A stretch of 33,014 nucleotides of DNA from Candidatus Bathyarchaeota archaeon (GCA_016927895.1 JAFGLT010000042.1:1-33014), one strand, 5' to 3'. Shown: positions 15,980 through 23,512, counted from the first letter of the stretch. Notes: generated by a model not told the origin, from the sequence alone. Translations and numbers: made by a program.

Positions 15980-17009
15980 AAGTCAATCCCTGCCAATACT
16001 GTTCTTTGTATAAGCGTTCGTTTAGGTCTACGTCGAAGAAGTCTGCTATGGGCTGAAGTATGGATGGGTTGGTTTCGTAGACTTTTCGGGCGTTGGCTAG
16101 CACAATTTCGAGTCCGGTGCGAGTCATTTTTCCAAGCGGTTGTCTGCATGGACCTGAAGGCATGCCTAGAACGTTCATTAGTGTTTTGAATGCGAGGGGG
16201 TTTCGTGCTTTGCAGGTTACGAGCCCGAAGGATGTTTGCTCTTGTGTCTTAACGGTTACCAAGTCGAAGAGCGGTTTCAGGGCTGCGTAGATCCGTTTGG
16301 CTTCTTCTGTTCTGTTAGCAAGTAAGGCTTGAGTTAAGTTTTGCACTGTTCGTGGGGCGACGTTAGAGGCAACTGAGATGACTCCTGCCGCGTTGATGTC
16401 GGGCGCGGTCATCATGGCGAAGGTTTTGTCATCGTCTCCTGAGAGAATTGCGAGGTCGTTTCCGCAGAGTTTGCGGGTTAAGCGCATGTTGTCTAGGTCG
16501 CCTGTGGCTTCTTTCACACAGCTCACGTTCGGGTATTGCTGGTGGAGAACCGCTAGGTCTTGAGGGTAGAGTTGGGTGCCTGTTCTGCCCGGAATTACGT
16601 AGGGGATTACTTGGACTTCTGGGAAACGCTGCGCGACGGGTTCCACGTATTCTCTGCGTATCTCCAACGAGCTTGGTCCATTGTAGTATGGGTCAACAAG
16701 CAAAACACATTCCACGCCCATATGTGCAGCGTGTTCTGTGCCTTCCAAGGTTTCTTGGGTGCTGTTGCTTCCTGTTCCGGCTATGGTTAAGCCTTTGCTT
16801 CCCGTGTGCTCGTAAACTTTCTCGATTACTTTGTTGTGTTCGTCCCAATCTAGGGTTGGGCTTTCGCCTGTGGTGCCGACGGCGAGTATGCCGCTGACGC
16901 CTTCTCTTATTTGGAATTCGACTAACCTGCGTAACCCTTCATAGTCCACTTGATTGTCTGGTGTCATGGGGGTTACCAGTGCAGTGTAGCAACCACTAAA
17001 TCTTACCAT
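15972..17009 (-). CDS. dapA: 4-hydroxy-tetrahydrodipicolinate synthase (dihydrodipicolinate synthase family)
   Basis: DapA condenses pyruvate with aspartate semialdehyde, the committed step to lysine. The protein is a class I aldolase barrel with GTTGES (45-50), the catalytic tyrosine in IPYVIPGRTG (Y137) and the Schiff-base lysine in SCVKEATGD (K166). At 345 residues it is about 50 longer than typical bacterial DapA. The extra part is at the C-terminus after residue 290 (for example SILQPIADFFDVDLNERL). The ATG at 17009 is chosen for the family start MVRFSGCYTALVTPM and a GAGG upstream; the longer open frame upstream is a low-complexity hydrophobic run over the promoter. It is the first gene of the lysine operon. 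DapA family members vary in substrate, but the neighbours settle it. Confidence 0.93.
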   Translation of the reverse strand: MVRFSGCYTALVTPMTPDNQVDYEGLRRLVEFQIREGVSGILAVGTTGESPTLDWDEHNKVIEKVYEHTGSKGLTIAGTGSNSTQETLEGTEHAAHMGVECVLLVDPYYNGPSSLEIRREYVEPVAQRFPEVQVIPYVIPGRTGTQLYPQDLAVLHQQYPNVSCVKEATGDLDNMRLTRKLCGNDLAILSGDDDKTFAMMTAPDINAAGVISVASNVAPRTVQNLTQALLANRTEEAKRIYAALKPLFDLVTVKTQEQTSFGLVTCKARNPLAFKTLMNVLGMPSGPCRQPLGKMTRTGLEIVLANARKVYETNPSILQPIADFFDVDLNERLYKEQYWQGLTYA

Positions 17010-17050
17010 TTTACATGCCTCTTTTAAGCGGTAACAGTTGGCGGCGGCAT

Positions 17051-17060
17051 TATTTAAATT
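17051..17060 (-). promoter_or_regulatory. TATA box of the dapA-dapL lysine operon
   Basis: The minus strand reads AATTTAAATA 42-51 bases before the dapA ATG, preceded by a purine-rich GGAA. This is a good TATA/BRE-like pair and would start transcription near 17027. No other convincing promoter is seen inside the seven-gene operon. Confidence 0.55.
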
Positions 17061-17229
17061 TTCCGTTTTAAGTAAATATATTACGAATAACGCACTAGGA
17101 ATAAGCATGAACTGAGTTAATCTTGGAAATACCCGCGTTTTTCGCATCAAACCCAGCAGAAAAAGCTGCACACCCAAAACAAACAAAAGCTCCAAAAACC
17201 CCTCACAGAAAACAAGAAAAATAATCATA

Positions 17230-17360
17230 TTTGGATCCTATTAGAAATTGTATGCAGAAAACGAGGAGGGGAATCTACCGTATTAGCGCAAAACACTCCC
17301 AATAGAATGCAGAAAACAACACGAGTCTATTTGAATCCTATTAGTGATTCATTGCAGAAA
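17230..17360. repeat. Imperfect 31-base direct repeat pair with a third partial copy
   Basis: Positions 17230-17260 and 17330-17360 are alike at 25 of 31 positions and are exactly 100 bases apart. Both contain ATCCTATTAG and end in TGCAGAAA. A shorter match (ATAGAATGCAGAAAAC) ends near 17316. The elements lie in the 480-base gap between the lysine operon promoter and the dehydrogenase gene, where no gene is supported. They may be binding sites or the remains of a repeat array. The spacing (55 and 45 bases between the GCAGAAA ends) is too uneven for an ordinary CRISPR. Confidence 0.6.
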
Positions 17361-17464
17361 CTATAGAGGCGCCTACTATGAGCCACACATTGGTGTCTAA
17401 GCAGGATTCGCGGTGTCGTATGAATGCTTCAGTGGTGAAACAGGAATACTGATAAGTTAAAGTG

Positions 17465-17472
17465 TATATTTA
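17465..17472 (+). promoter_or_regulatory. TATA box of the isocitrate/isopropylmalate dehydrogenase-family gene
   Basis: TATATTTA ends 20 bases before the ATG at 17492. This spacing predicts a message beginning at or within a few bases of the start codon, so the gene may be leaderless, although AAGGCGG also lies at ribosome-site distance. Confidence 0.5.
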
Positions 17473-17491
17473 GACAGAAGGCGGATGTTTC

Positions 17492-18517
17492 ATGTCTAAA
17501 ACTTACAATATTGCCGTGTTAAAAGGCGATGGCATAGGACCAGAAGTAACTGACTCAGCAATAAAAGTCCTTGAAGCCGTTCACGACGCTTCCAACTTTA
17601 AACTTAACTTTCTCTACGGCGAAGCAGGTTATCACTGCATAGCCGAGTACGGCACTAACTTGCCTGAAGAGACCGTTGCGCTCCTGAAGCGAACAGAAGC
17701 TTGCATCAAAGGGCCAATGACCACGCCAGAGGAGCTTGGCGCACCTGTTAGTGCAGCCGTGAAAATCAGGAAAAAATTCAATCTGTACGCCAACGTCAGG
17801 CCTTGCCGTTCCTACCCGAATGTAGAAACTTTGAAGCCAAATATTGACCTTGTTGTGGTGCGTGAAAATACTGAAGGCATGTACTCTGGCGTAGAATACA
17901 AAGTTTCACCTGGCGTGGCGGTGGCAATGCGCATAATTACCGAGAAAGCTTCATTGCTCGTCGCGGAGTACGCCTTTAAACTCGCTGAAAAACGAAGGAA
18001 GCACTTGACTTACGTTCATAAAGCCAACATTCTAAGAGTAACTGACGGCATATTCAACGATGCTGTTAAAGCTGCAGCAAAAAACCATCCCGACGTAGCA
18101 GTCGACGATGTTCACATAGACGCCATGGCGATGCACCTTGTTAAAAAACCTGAAACCTACGATGTCATCGTAACCACCAACCTCTTCGGTGATGTCATAT
18201 CCGACGAGGCGGCTCAGGTCACTGGCAGCTTGGGTTTAGCAGCTGGAGCAAACATAGGTGACTCGTACGGCATGTTTGAGCCCGTCCATGGCTCCGCGCC
18301 TAAGTACACTGGCATGAACAGGGTTAACCCCACAGCTACCATAATGGCGGTTCAGATGATGCTGGACTACTTGGGCGAAAAAGAAGCAGCAGCCAAAATC
18401 GAAAATGCGGTTATGCAAGTGCTGAAAGAAGGAAAGGTGCGAACAAAAGATTTAGGCGGTTCTTCCACCACAAGCGAGATGAGCGACGCCATAGCGTTAA
18501 AAGTCAGGGCGCTCTGA
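17492..18517 (+). CDS. Isocitrate/3-isopropylmalate/homoisocitrate dehydrogenase family protein
   Basis: These enzymes oxidatively decarboxylate a 2-hydroxy-3-carboxy acid using NAD(P) and Mg2+. The 341-residue protein shows LKGDGIGPEV (residues 9-18), NLYANVRPCRSYP (substrate arginines), VVVRENTEGMYSGVEY, HKANILRVTDG, TNLFGDVISDEAAQ (metal aspartates) and FEPVHGSAPKYTGMNRVNPTA (adenosine site). The segment that would separate substrates has a serine-rich loop different from textbook enzymes, so the sequence does not decide between isocitrate, isopropylmalate and homoisocitrate. Homoisocitrate would be needed only if the LysW cluster makes lysine. No leucine genes are beside it. It overlaps the convergent RPA gene by 21 bases. 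Confidence 0.85.
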   Translation: MSKTYNIAVLKGDGIGPEVTDSAIKVLEAVHDASNFKLNFLYGEAGYHCIAEYGTNLPEETVALLKRTEACIKGPMTTPEELGAPVSAAVKIRKKFNLYANVRPCRSYPNVETLKPNIDLVVVRENTEGMYSGVEYKVSPGVAVAMRIITEKASLLVAEYAFKLAEKRRKHLTYVHKANILRVTDGIFNDAVKAAAKNHPDVAVDDVHIDAMAMHLVKKPETYDVIVTTNLFGDVISDEAAQVTGSLGLAAGANIGDSYGMFEPVHGSAPKYTGMNRVNPTATIMAVQMMLDYLGEKEAAAKIENAVMQVLKEGKVRTKDLGGSSTTSEMSDAIALKVRAL

Positions 18518-19345
18518 AACTTCAACGTAAGTGTAAGAGTTAACGTGAACTTCGAGTTCGCCGCTTCCGTTTTCTTTAACTTTAGCGTTCACCAACTGTA
18601 ACGCCGAGTTCACTTTAACCGTTTTTTCCAGTTCCTCTGCTTTTTCGTTCCAAACCACGACTGGGATTTCGCCTGTTTCATCCGCCAATTTCAGCCGCAT
18701 AACTGTTCCCGTGCTCGTGTCGCTTCTCGTGAATGTTGACGAGGGAAAAACCTCTCTAACTGTGCCTGCAAGGTGGACGCTGTTGTGAGCCTCGGTTACC
18801 TCGTTGATTTTAGCGGCGAACTTGTTGAGGGCAGGGTATTCATCCGCTTTCACGTTTTCTGGGTTAACTTCAATTTGGCTTTTGTTGCCCATGTGTAATT
18901 CTACTTTGTCTTCGCGGTCTTTGCGTGTGTACCCGTGAGAGAAACGGGTAATCTGACCAGCTTTCAGTTCACTGGACTCCACAAAGTCAACGTTATCGTT
19001 CCACAACACCACACTGAGAGTATCGTTTTTATCGGCTATGATCAAGTTTGCAACTTTTCCCGACCTTTTACCCGTGAAGGCTCTTGGGGGATAAATCGCG
19101 ACCACACGCCCTGTTACCGTGACGTCGTTCAAGCCTGCAACCAAGTCGCTTATGGACAACCTGCGAATAACTCTGCGCTTGGCAGTTTCAATTCCATATC
19201 TGGCGGCAATCAACCGCAAAAGCGTCTCGTCAGCTATTAACCCGCCAGTCTTTTCCTTCTCAGCCTCCAAGCTTTCGAGGATTTGCTCTCTGCTGAACTC
19301 TGGATGCTTCGATAGAATCTGCTGGATTAGCTCTTCACTGGTCAT
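18497..19345 (-). CDS. RPA-like single-stranded DNA-binding protein with two OB folds
   Basis: Replication protein A-type proteins coat single-stranded DNA in replication and repair. This 282-residue protein has an N-terminal helical region (residues 1-60, with SKHPEFSREQILESLEAEKE) of the kind found in archaeal RPA. It is followed by two OB folds, at about 68-165 (starting ISDLVAGLNDVTVTGRVVAI) and about 185-275 (starting AHNSVHLAGTVREVF). No zinc finger follows, unlike euryarchaeal RPA41-type proteins. Its end runs 21 bases into the convergent dehydrogenase gene. Partner subunits, if any, are not in the window. Confidence 0.9.
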   Translation of the reverse strand: MTSEELIQQILSKHPEFSREQILESLEAEKEKTGGLIADETLLRLIAARYGIETAKRRVIRRLSISDLVAGLNDVTVTGRVVAIYPPRAFTGKRSGKVANLIIADKNDTLSVVLWNDNVDFVESSELKAGQITRFSHGYTRKDREDKVELHMGNKSQIEVNPENVKADEYPALNKFAAKINEVTEAHNSVHLAGTVREVFPSSTFTRSDTSTGTVMRLKLADETGEIPVVVWNEKAEELEKTVKVNSALQLVNAKVKENGSGELEVHVNSYTYVEVSERPDF

Positions 19346-19474
19346 GTTTTGATGCCAGCACCGTTATAGGCTCAGCACGCTTTAAATTTTTGCTTCTATT
19401 CACGGTTAGCATGAGGGCTGGCTAGGTTTATTAAAATCTTTATCCAACCTTAGAGTGGCGCGGGGAATAAGAAA

Positions 19475-19738
19475 GTGATTGACTCTGCAGCTCTTTACGC
19501 GCTGGGTATAGCGTTGATTTTCGTTGGAGTAATCGTAATCGTGGTTGCTATAGCCCTGTTTTCTGTTTCAGGCGCTGGAAAAGGGAAATTCAAAGGCGGA
19601 GGAGCCATCATAATTGGGCCTGTTCCGATAATTTTTGGAACCGACAAGAAATCGCTCAAAACCGTTTTGCTGCTCTCTATAGCGCTTACCGTGACACTCT
19701 TGGTCGCAATGGTAGTATATTATTTGCTGCTGAGGTGA
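19475..19738 (+). CDS. DUF131 (TIGR00304-type) membrane protein
   Basis: An 87-residue archaeal membrane protein with helices at about 9-31 and 62-84 and, between them, the glycine-rich KGGGAIIIGPVPIIFGTDKK. The GGxxIIGPxPIxxG pattern is the hallmark of the DUF131 family, which has no established function. The start is a GTG. It is directly followed by a second, diverged member six bases later, and the pair probably forms one operon divergent from the RPA gene. Confidence 0.8.
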   Translation: MIDSAALYALGIALIFVGVIVIVVAIALFSVSGAGKGKFKGGGAIIIGPVPIIFGTDKKSLKTVLLLSIALTVTLLVAMVVYYLLLR

Positions 19739-19744
19739 AAAAAG

Positions 19745-20065
19745 GTGGATACAATGAGGAACGCCTACGAAGAAAATATGGAAACCAATGAGGAAGGGCT
19801 AACCGTGTCCAGTAGGTTCTTTTTGTTGTTGCTGGCTGGTTTTGTCATGGTTATCGTTGGTGTAGTAATCGTTTTGGTTGCAACCGTTCTTAATGCGGGT
19901 GGTTCAGTGAGCGGTGGCGCGGTTATTTTCATTGGTCCGTTTCCGATAGTAATTGGTGCAGGTCCAGATGTTGAATGGCTGGTTTTGTTCAGCATAATCT
20001 TGACTGTTTTAAGTATAGCAGTGTTTTTTGTTATGAGAAGAAAGATGCGAATGTTCGGGGATTAG
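19745..20065 (+). CDS. Second DUF131 membrane protein, tandem paralogue
   Basis: This 106-residue protein repeats the architecture of the previous gene: two helices (about 26-48 and 77-97) around SGGAVIFIGPFPIVIGAGPD. It has a longer acidic N-terminus (NAYEENMETNEEG). Both the GTG at 19745 (GAGGTGA upstream) and the ATG at 19754 (GGTGG upstream) are well placed, so the start is uncertain by three residues. The pair looks like an old tandem duplication, and the two products could form a heteromer. Its stop overlaps the stop of the small minus-strand gene at 20062 by four bases. Confidence 0.78.
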   Translation: MDTMRNAYEENMETNEEGLTVSSRFFLLLLAGFVMVIVGVVIVLVATVLNAGGSVSGGAVIFIGPFPIVIGAGPDVEWLVLFSIILTVLSIAVFFVMRRKMRMFGD

Positions 20066-20187
20066 CTTTCTCTGTTTTGCTCGTCTTCCTTGCCGTAATA
20101 CGCGTACAGGAAAATCAGGATTAGAGCAATAAACGTTGACGTCATAAGAAGGTATTCCAAAGTCAGAAAGTACGAGCTTAAGTCCAT
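20062..20187 (-). CDS. 41-residue single-span membrane protein, unrecognised
   Basis: A short open frame on the minus strand begins at ATG 20187 with AGGGG eight bases upstream. It encodes MDLSSYFLTLEYLLM, a hydrophobic span (TFIALILIFLYAYYG, about residues 18-32) and a charged tail (KEDEQNRES). The charge layout, the good ribosome site, the clean fit into the gap between convergent genes and the four-base overlap of stops all argue for a real small protein. I know no family for it. It may be a subunit or regulator of a membrane complex, which is inference only. Confidence 0.6.
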   Translation of the reverse strand: MDLSSYFLTLEYLLMTSTFIALILIFLYAYYGKEDEQNRES

Positions 20188-20231
20188 TGAAGTTTCCCCT
20201 TTTCTTGCTTATCCATGTAACGTTTTAATAT

Positions 20232-20642
20232 TTAAGCAGTAGCTTTTTTCCACTCGTTCATTAAGGTCTCGTAGAGTTTATCGTCTTCTTTTATGGTTTC
20301 GTACCATCCTAGGTTGCGCGCGATTTTCTGGGCGATTAAATGGTAGCATAGGTGGATTTTTTTGTCTAACACGCGGAAGTAGAAGTCGTCGCACATGCAG
20401 AATTCAGCTTCAGGCATTATCAAGTAATCGCGTTCTCTTCCAATGACTATCCAGACGGTTCTGCCGCTTGGCTTGAAAACGTACTTTTTCACTCGGTTTT
20501 CTTTCAGGGTGCTGAGCGCCTTAGTGAATCTCTGCCCGAAAAGCTCGTAAAGCGCAGTCAAGCTTTTGCCCGACAGCTTGCCCTCTGCTTTTGCTTCACG
20601 GCAAATAGCGTTTAACGCGTCGATTTCCGAGTTGTCATTCAT
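20232..20642 (-). CDS. SWIM zinc-finger domain protein
   Basis: The 136-residue protein contains C82-x-C84-x14-C99-x-H101 (in FCMCDDFYFRVLDKKIHLCYHL), the CxCx(n)CxH pattern of SWIM fingers. These fingers bind DNA or proteins and occur in Shu2/Sws1-type recombination factors and in transposases. The N-terminal half is helical and the region VKKYVFKPSGRTVWIVIGRERDYLI forms the sheet that leads into the finger. Small free-standing archaeal proteins of this type exist. A link to recombination is family knowledge applied by inference, supported weakly by the RPA gene 1 kb away. The ATG has no strong ribosome site. Confidence 0.75.
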   Translation of the reverse strand: MNDNSEIDALNAICREAKAEGKLSGKSLTALYELFGQRFTKALSTLKENRVKKYVFKPSGRTVWIVIGRERDYLIMPEAEFCMCDDFYFRVLDKKIHLCYHLIAQKIARNLGWYETIKEDDKLYETLMNEWKKATA

Positions 20643-20689
20643 GCGGACACAAGCTTTTCAGGAAACAATGTGGAGTGAAATTGAGGCAG

Positions 20690-21289
20690 TTATTCTATGT
20701 CTATTGGCTCGCCTTCAGGCTCCTTTTCGGGTTCCGCTTTGGGGAACACAACTTCCAAGACGCCGTTCTTGTAGGATGATTTTGCCTCTCTCACCTTCAC
20801 TTTCTTTGGCAGGTCAACTTCCTTGTAGTATTTGGTCTGAGGCGTATTAACCGACACCGTCAGTGAATCTTCTGTGCCATGAAGCTTTATATCCGTCTTT
20901 TCCACGCCAGGAAGCTCCGCGACTACACGCACTTCATGGTCTGTTTCAACTATATCCACGAGCGGTTCGCGTTCATTTTTAACCTGTGGACCTTTGAGGC
21001 TCTTTTTAATGTTGCCGAACTGGCGGATTTCAGGCTTACCGTCAGGACCAATTTTCATACTGTACCCGTACACGAAGGGCCCCATCTCTTTTACGGTTCT
21101 GCCGTCGGGAAGTTTACGTTCCTTAACGTAGTCCTTGGGGACCTTCTCTGTGAAATCTTTGAATTCTTCCTCCATCATCTTTTCCATTTCACGGAACATG
21201 CGGTCAACATCACCGAAGAAAGGGTCTCCATAAGGAGCTTTGCGCCGTTTTTTGAACCATTCTGGGTAGTCTTCATCGTCCGATGACAT
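20690..21289 (-). CDS. Hsp20/alpha-crystallin small heat shock protein
   Basis: Small heat shock proteins hold unfolding proteins in large oligomers without ATP. The alpha-crystallin domain covers about residues 105-185. It begins PLVDIVETDHEVRVVAELPG and ends in YKNGVLEVVFPKAEPE, the signature consensus (GVLxVxxPK). The N-terminal 100 residues are acidic and helical with WFKKRRKAPYGDPFFGDVDR, plus a conserved-looking glycine/proline segment. The C-terminal tail is acidic and lacks a clear I-x-I oligomer motif apart from the final IDIE. The ATG has GGTGA upstream. A/T-rich blocks at 21322-21346 are possible TATA boxes. Confidence 0.92.
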   Translation of the reverse strand: MSSDDEDYPEWFKKRRKAPYGDPFFGDVDRMFREMEKMMEEEFKDFTEKVPKDYVKERKLPDGRTVKEMGPFVYGYSMKIGPDGKPEIRQFGNIKKSLKGPQVKNEREPLVDIVETDHEVRVVAELPGVEKTDIKLHGTEDSLTVSVNTPQTKYYKEVDLPKKVKVREAKSSYKNGVLEVVFPKAEPEKEPEGEPIDIE

Positions 21290-21482
21290 TCACTTTTCAC
21301 CTAAATACCTGAGTTCTCCGTTTTCTATAAGTTTTATGCTATAAAATGTAGCCGACGATGAAAAATTGTTTGATGCAGATGTAAAGCCCTGGAACTAATA
21401 CTCAGATTCAACCCACAGCCGCACGCAGCCGCGTAAACATCCAAGTTAAATGAATGGGTATGTAATGTTCTATTCTAAAGGT

Positions 21483-21492
21483 AAATAAATAA
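21483..21492 (+). promoter_or_regulatory. TATA box of the ribophorin-I-like gene
   Basis: AAATAAATAA lies 42-51 bases before the GTG at 21534, leaving a leader of about 20 bases that contains the AGGTGA ribosome site. The wider gap 21290-21533 has only these promoter elements and those of the divergent Hsp20 gene. Confidence 0.5.
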
Positions 21493-21533
21493 GCTACAAT
21501 AACATAGACAAAACCCAAATCAGGTGAATTCGA

Positions 21534-23267
21534 GTGAAGAGAGCTTTAGCGGTCATCATGTTCATAGTTTTCTCAGTGGCTATTCTTTTGCCATTTTCTC
21601 TCATAACTCCAACTGTTATGGCTCAGGATAGCTATACTATACAACGTGTTGACCATGAAGTGGAGGTTATGTATTCTGGACACACGGTCATCCGCGATAC
21701 GATAACGATAAGCGGACAATTAACCGGCGGGTTCTTAATCGGTTTCCCGTACAAGTACGGCGCCTACGTCCTCAAAGGCTTAGCTTATGACGAAGACAAC
21801 AACGTTTTCCCCTTGAGCCTCGGCGTGCAATTAGCAGAAACTAATTTTTACGGCGCTAAAGTAAGTTTTACTGAAGGAGCGCCTCAAGTTTTCACGGTTG
21901 TCTTTATTCTTTCGAATAGTCTTCTAACTCAAGAATCAGCTGGAACCTTATTCACTCTCGATTTTCCAGCCTACCCTAGCTTAACGAAAGAGATTGCCTA
22001 CTGCGACGTCGACCTTGTTCTCCCTGGGACTCCTTCGGTACTAACAGTGACTATCGACAATGAAGAAGTAACTGCAACCACCTTCGCTAAGTCCAACTTG
22101 CCTGCATTAACTTATTCCCCAGCATCTGCCACGTTCTCAATAACCAGTGGAAATGTTCAGATACTCACTATAAAAGAGCTGGACCGTCAAATCACAATAA
22201 ACCCCGCAGGAAACACTCTAGCTTATGACAGTTATAGGCTTACAAACGACTCGCCCAGCAGCATGGGTTCTCTGAAAATAGGTGTGCCTCTTGAAGCTTC
22301 AAACCTTGTCGTGAGAGATGAATTCGGTAGAACCCTGACAACCGGCGCCCTAACTAGTAGCGGCAACACACGTTTCTACAATCTAACGTTAATATCTCAC
22401 ATAGGCGGTGGTTCATCCACCACTTTGACTGCTGAATATACTTTACCCAGCGTCTCTTCTGCAGCTCCCTTTACATTAACTTTTGACCTTTTTCCCGAAT
22501 TTGACTACTACGTTGAGGCAGCCAAGGTCACCTTTGTTCCTCCTGAAGGGGCAAGGTTTCTAACACCAACGCTATCAGAAATTGATTCCTCTACAACCCT
22601 TATCAGGGAAACCTTTCAGGAAACCCTCTCAATCAGCAGAGACGGCGTTAGCAAAGTAGACTCAGCTATTATTTCCGAAAGCGTTCAAGTTACGTACGAT
22701 TACAGTCCTCTGTGGCTTTCTTTCCGACCCGCGGTATGGGTTTGGCTTCTAGCAGTCATTGGATCTGTGGTTGTGATTGTCTGGAAAAGACCCAAGACCT
22801 CCGCCCCCATGCAAATCGCAACAACATCAGAAGCCTACATACAACTCAGTTCCGAACAAGTCAGAGCTTTCACTGAAGCATACGATGAGAAAAGCAGACT
22901 AAACTCAGAGTTAAAGAACCTCGAAATACGGGCTCAGAAAGGCAAGATTCCGAGGCGCCGATACAAAGTTCAAAAGGGAACATTAGAAGTCCGCCTTGAC
23001 AACATTTCCAAGAACATAACTGACCTGAAAAAGACATTCCGCAGCGCAGGCGGCAACTATGCAAATCTGGTGCGGCAACTTGACGTTGCAGAAACAGAAC
23101 TTTTTGAAGTTGAAGCAAAAACGAGGAATATTGACGTTCGCCACAGAAAAGGTGCACTGCCTTTGGACGCGTACAAAAAGGCACAAGCGGATTACCAGCG
23201 GCGAAAAGAGAAAGCTGAGGCAACAATCAACGGAATCCTATTAAGACTACGTGAGGAAACCCGCTAA
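21534..23267 (+). CDS. Secreted, single-span membrane protein with coiled-coil tail, resembling ribophorin I (Ost1)
   Basis: The 577-residue protein has a signal peptide (1-30, ending TVMA before QDSY) and an extracytoplasmic beta-rich region of about 370 residues. One membrane helix follows (about 399-417, closed by WKRPK), then a cytoplasmic coiled coil of about 130 residues. Length, membrane position and coiled-coil tail match eukaryotic ribophorin I, a non-catalytic subunit of oligosaccharyltransferase. From memory, several short motifs also line up: VVRDEFGR (259-266) with VYYRDEIGN, EYTLPS (301-306) with GYNLPS, and VPPEGA (335-340) with LPEGA. Translation starts at a GTG with AGGTGA six bases ahead. 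It is transcribed alone. Homology is proposed, not proven; the safe statement is an anchored surface protein of unknown function. Confidence 0.7.
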   Translation: MKRALAVIMFIVFSVAILLPFSLITPTVMAQDSYTIQRVDHEVEVMYSGHTVIRDTITISGQLTGGFLIGFPYKYGAYVLKGLAYDEDNNVFPLSLGVQLAETNFYGAKVSFTEGAPQVFTVVFILSNSLLTQESAGTLFTLDFPAYPSLTKEIAYCDVDLVLPGTPSVLTVTIDNEEVTATTFAKSNLPALTYSPASATFSITSGNVQILTIKELDRQITINPAGNTLAYDSYRLTNDSPSSMGSLKIGVPLEASNLVVRDEFGRTLTTGALTSSGNTRFYNLTLISHIGGGSSTTLTAEYTLPSVSSAAPFTLTFDLFPEFDYYVEAAKVTFVPPEGARFLTPTLSEIDSSTTLIRETFQETLSISRDGVSKVDSAIISESVQVTYDYSPLWLSFRPAVWVWLLAVIGSVVVIVWKRPKTSAPMQIATTSEAYIQLSSEQVRAFTEAYDEKSRLNSELKNLEIRAQKGKIPRRRYKVQKGTLEVRLDNISKNITDLKKTFRSAGGNYANLVRQLDVAETELFEVEAKTRNIDVRHRKGALPLDAYKKAQADYQRRKEKAEATINGILLRLREETR

Positions 23268-23329
23268 CTTACCTAAACACTTTTATTTTACTGAGCGAGT
23301 TTGAATGAATCTTAACAGAGGTATAAAAC

Positions 23330-23512
23330 ATGGTAAAAATAGTAGTCGATAATAATAGATGCACCGGCTGCGAAACCTGCGTAAACACCTGTCCTGTCGG
23401 CGTCTACGAAATGAAAGACGGCAAATCCGTCCCAGTTAACGTCGACGAGTGCCTTGTCTGCAGAGCATGCGAAGCCCAATGCCCTGAAGGCGCAATTCAG
23501 GTAATCGAGTAA
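23330..23512 (+). CDS. Two-cluster [4Fe-4S] ferredoxin
   Basis: A 60-residue ferredoxin with two cysteine sets: C11, C14, C17, C21 and C41, C44, C47, C51. Each set is a complete CxxCxxCxxxCP motif, so both clusters should be [4Fe-4S]. It serves as a soluble low-potential electron carrier for oxidoreductases. AGAGG precedes the ATG and an A/T-rich TATA-like stretch stands about 45 bases upstream. It is a single gene with no partner beside it. Confidence 0.96.
   Translation: MVKIVVDNNRCTGCETCVNTCPVGVYEMKDGKSVPVNVDECLVCRACEAQCPEGAIQVIE

Noticed and set aside
17010-17228. Membrane-like N-terminal extension of DapA
   Set aside because: The extension covers the TATA box, is low-complexity and has no family counterpart; the ATG at 17009 has a ribosome site and matches DapA starts.
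17230-17360. CRISPR array
   Set aside because: Only two good copies, unequal distances (55 and 45 bases to the partial middle copy), no cas genes in the window.
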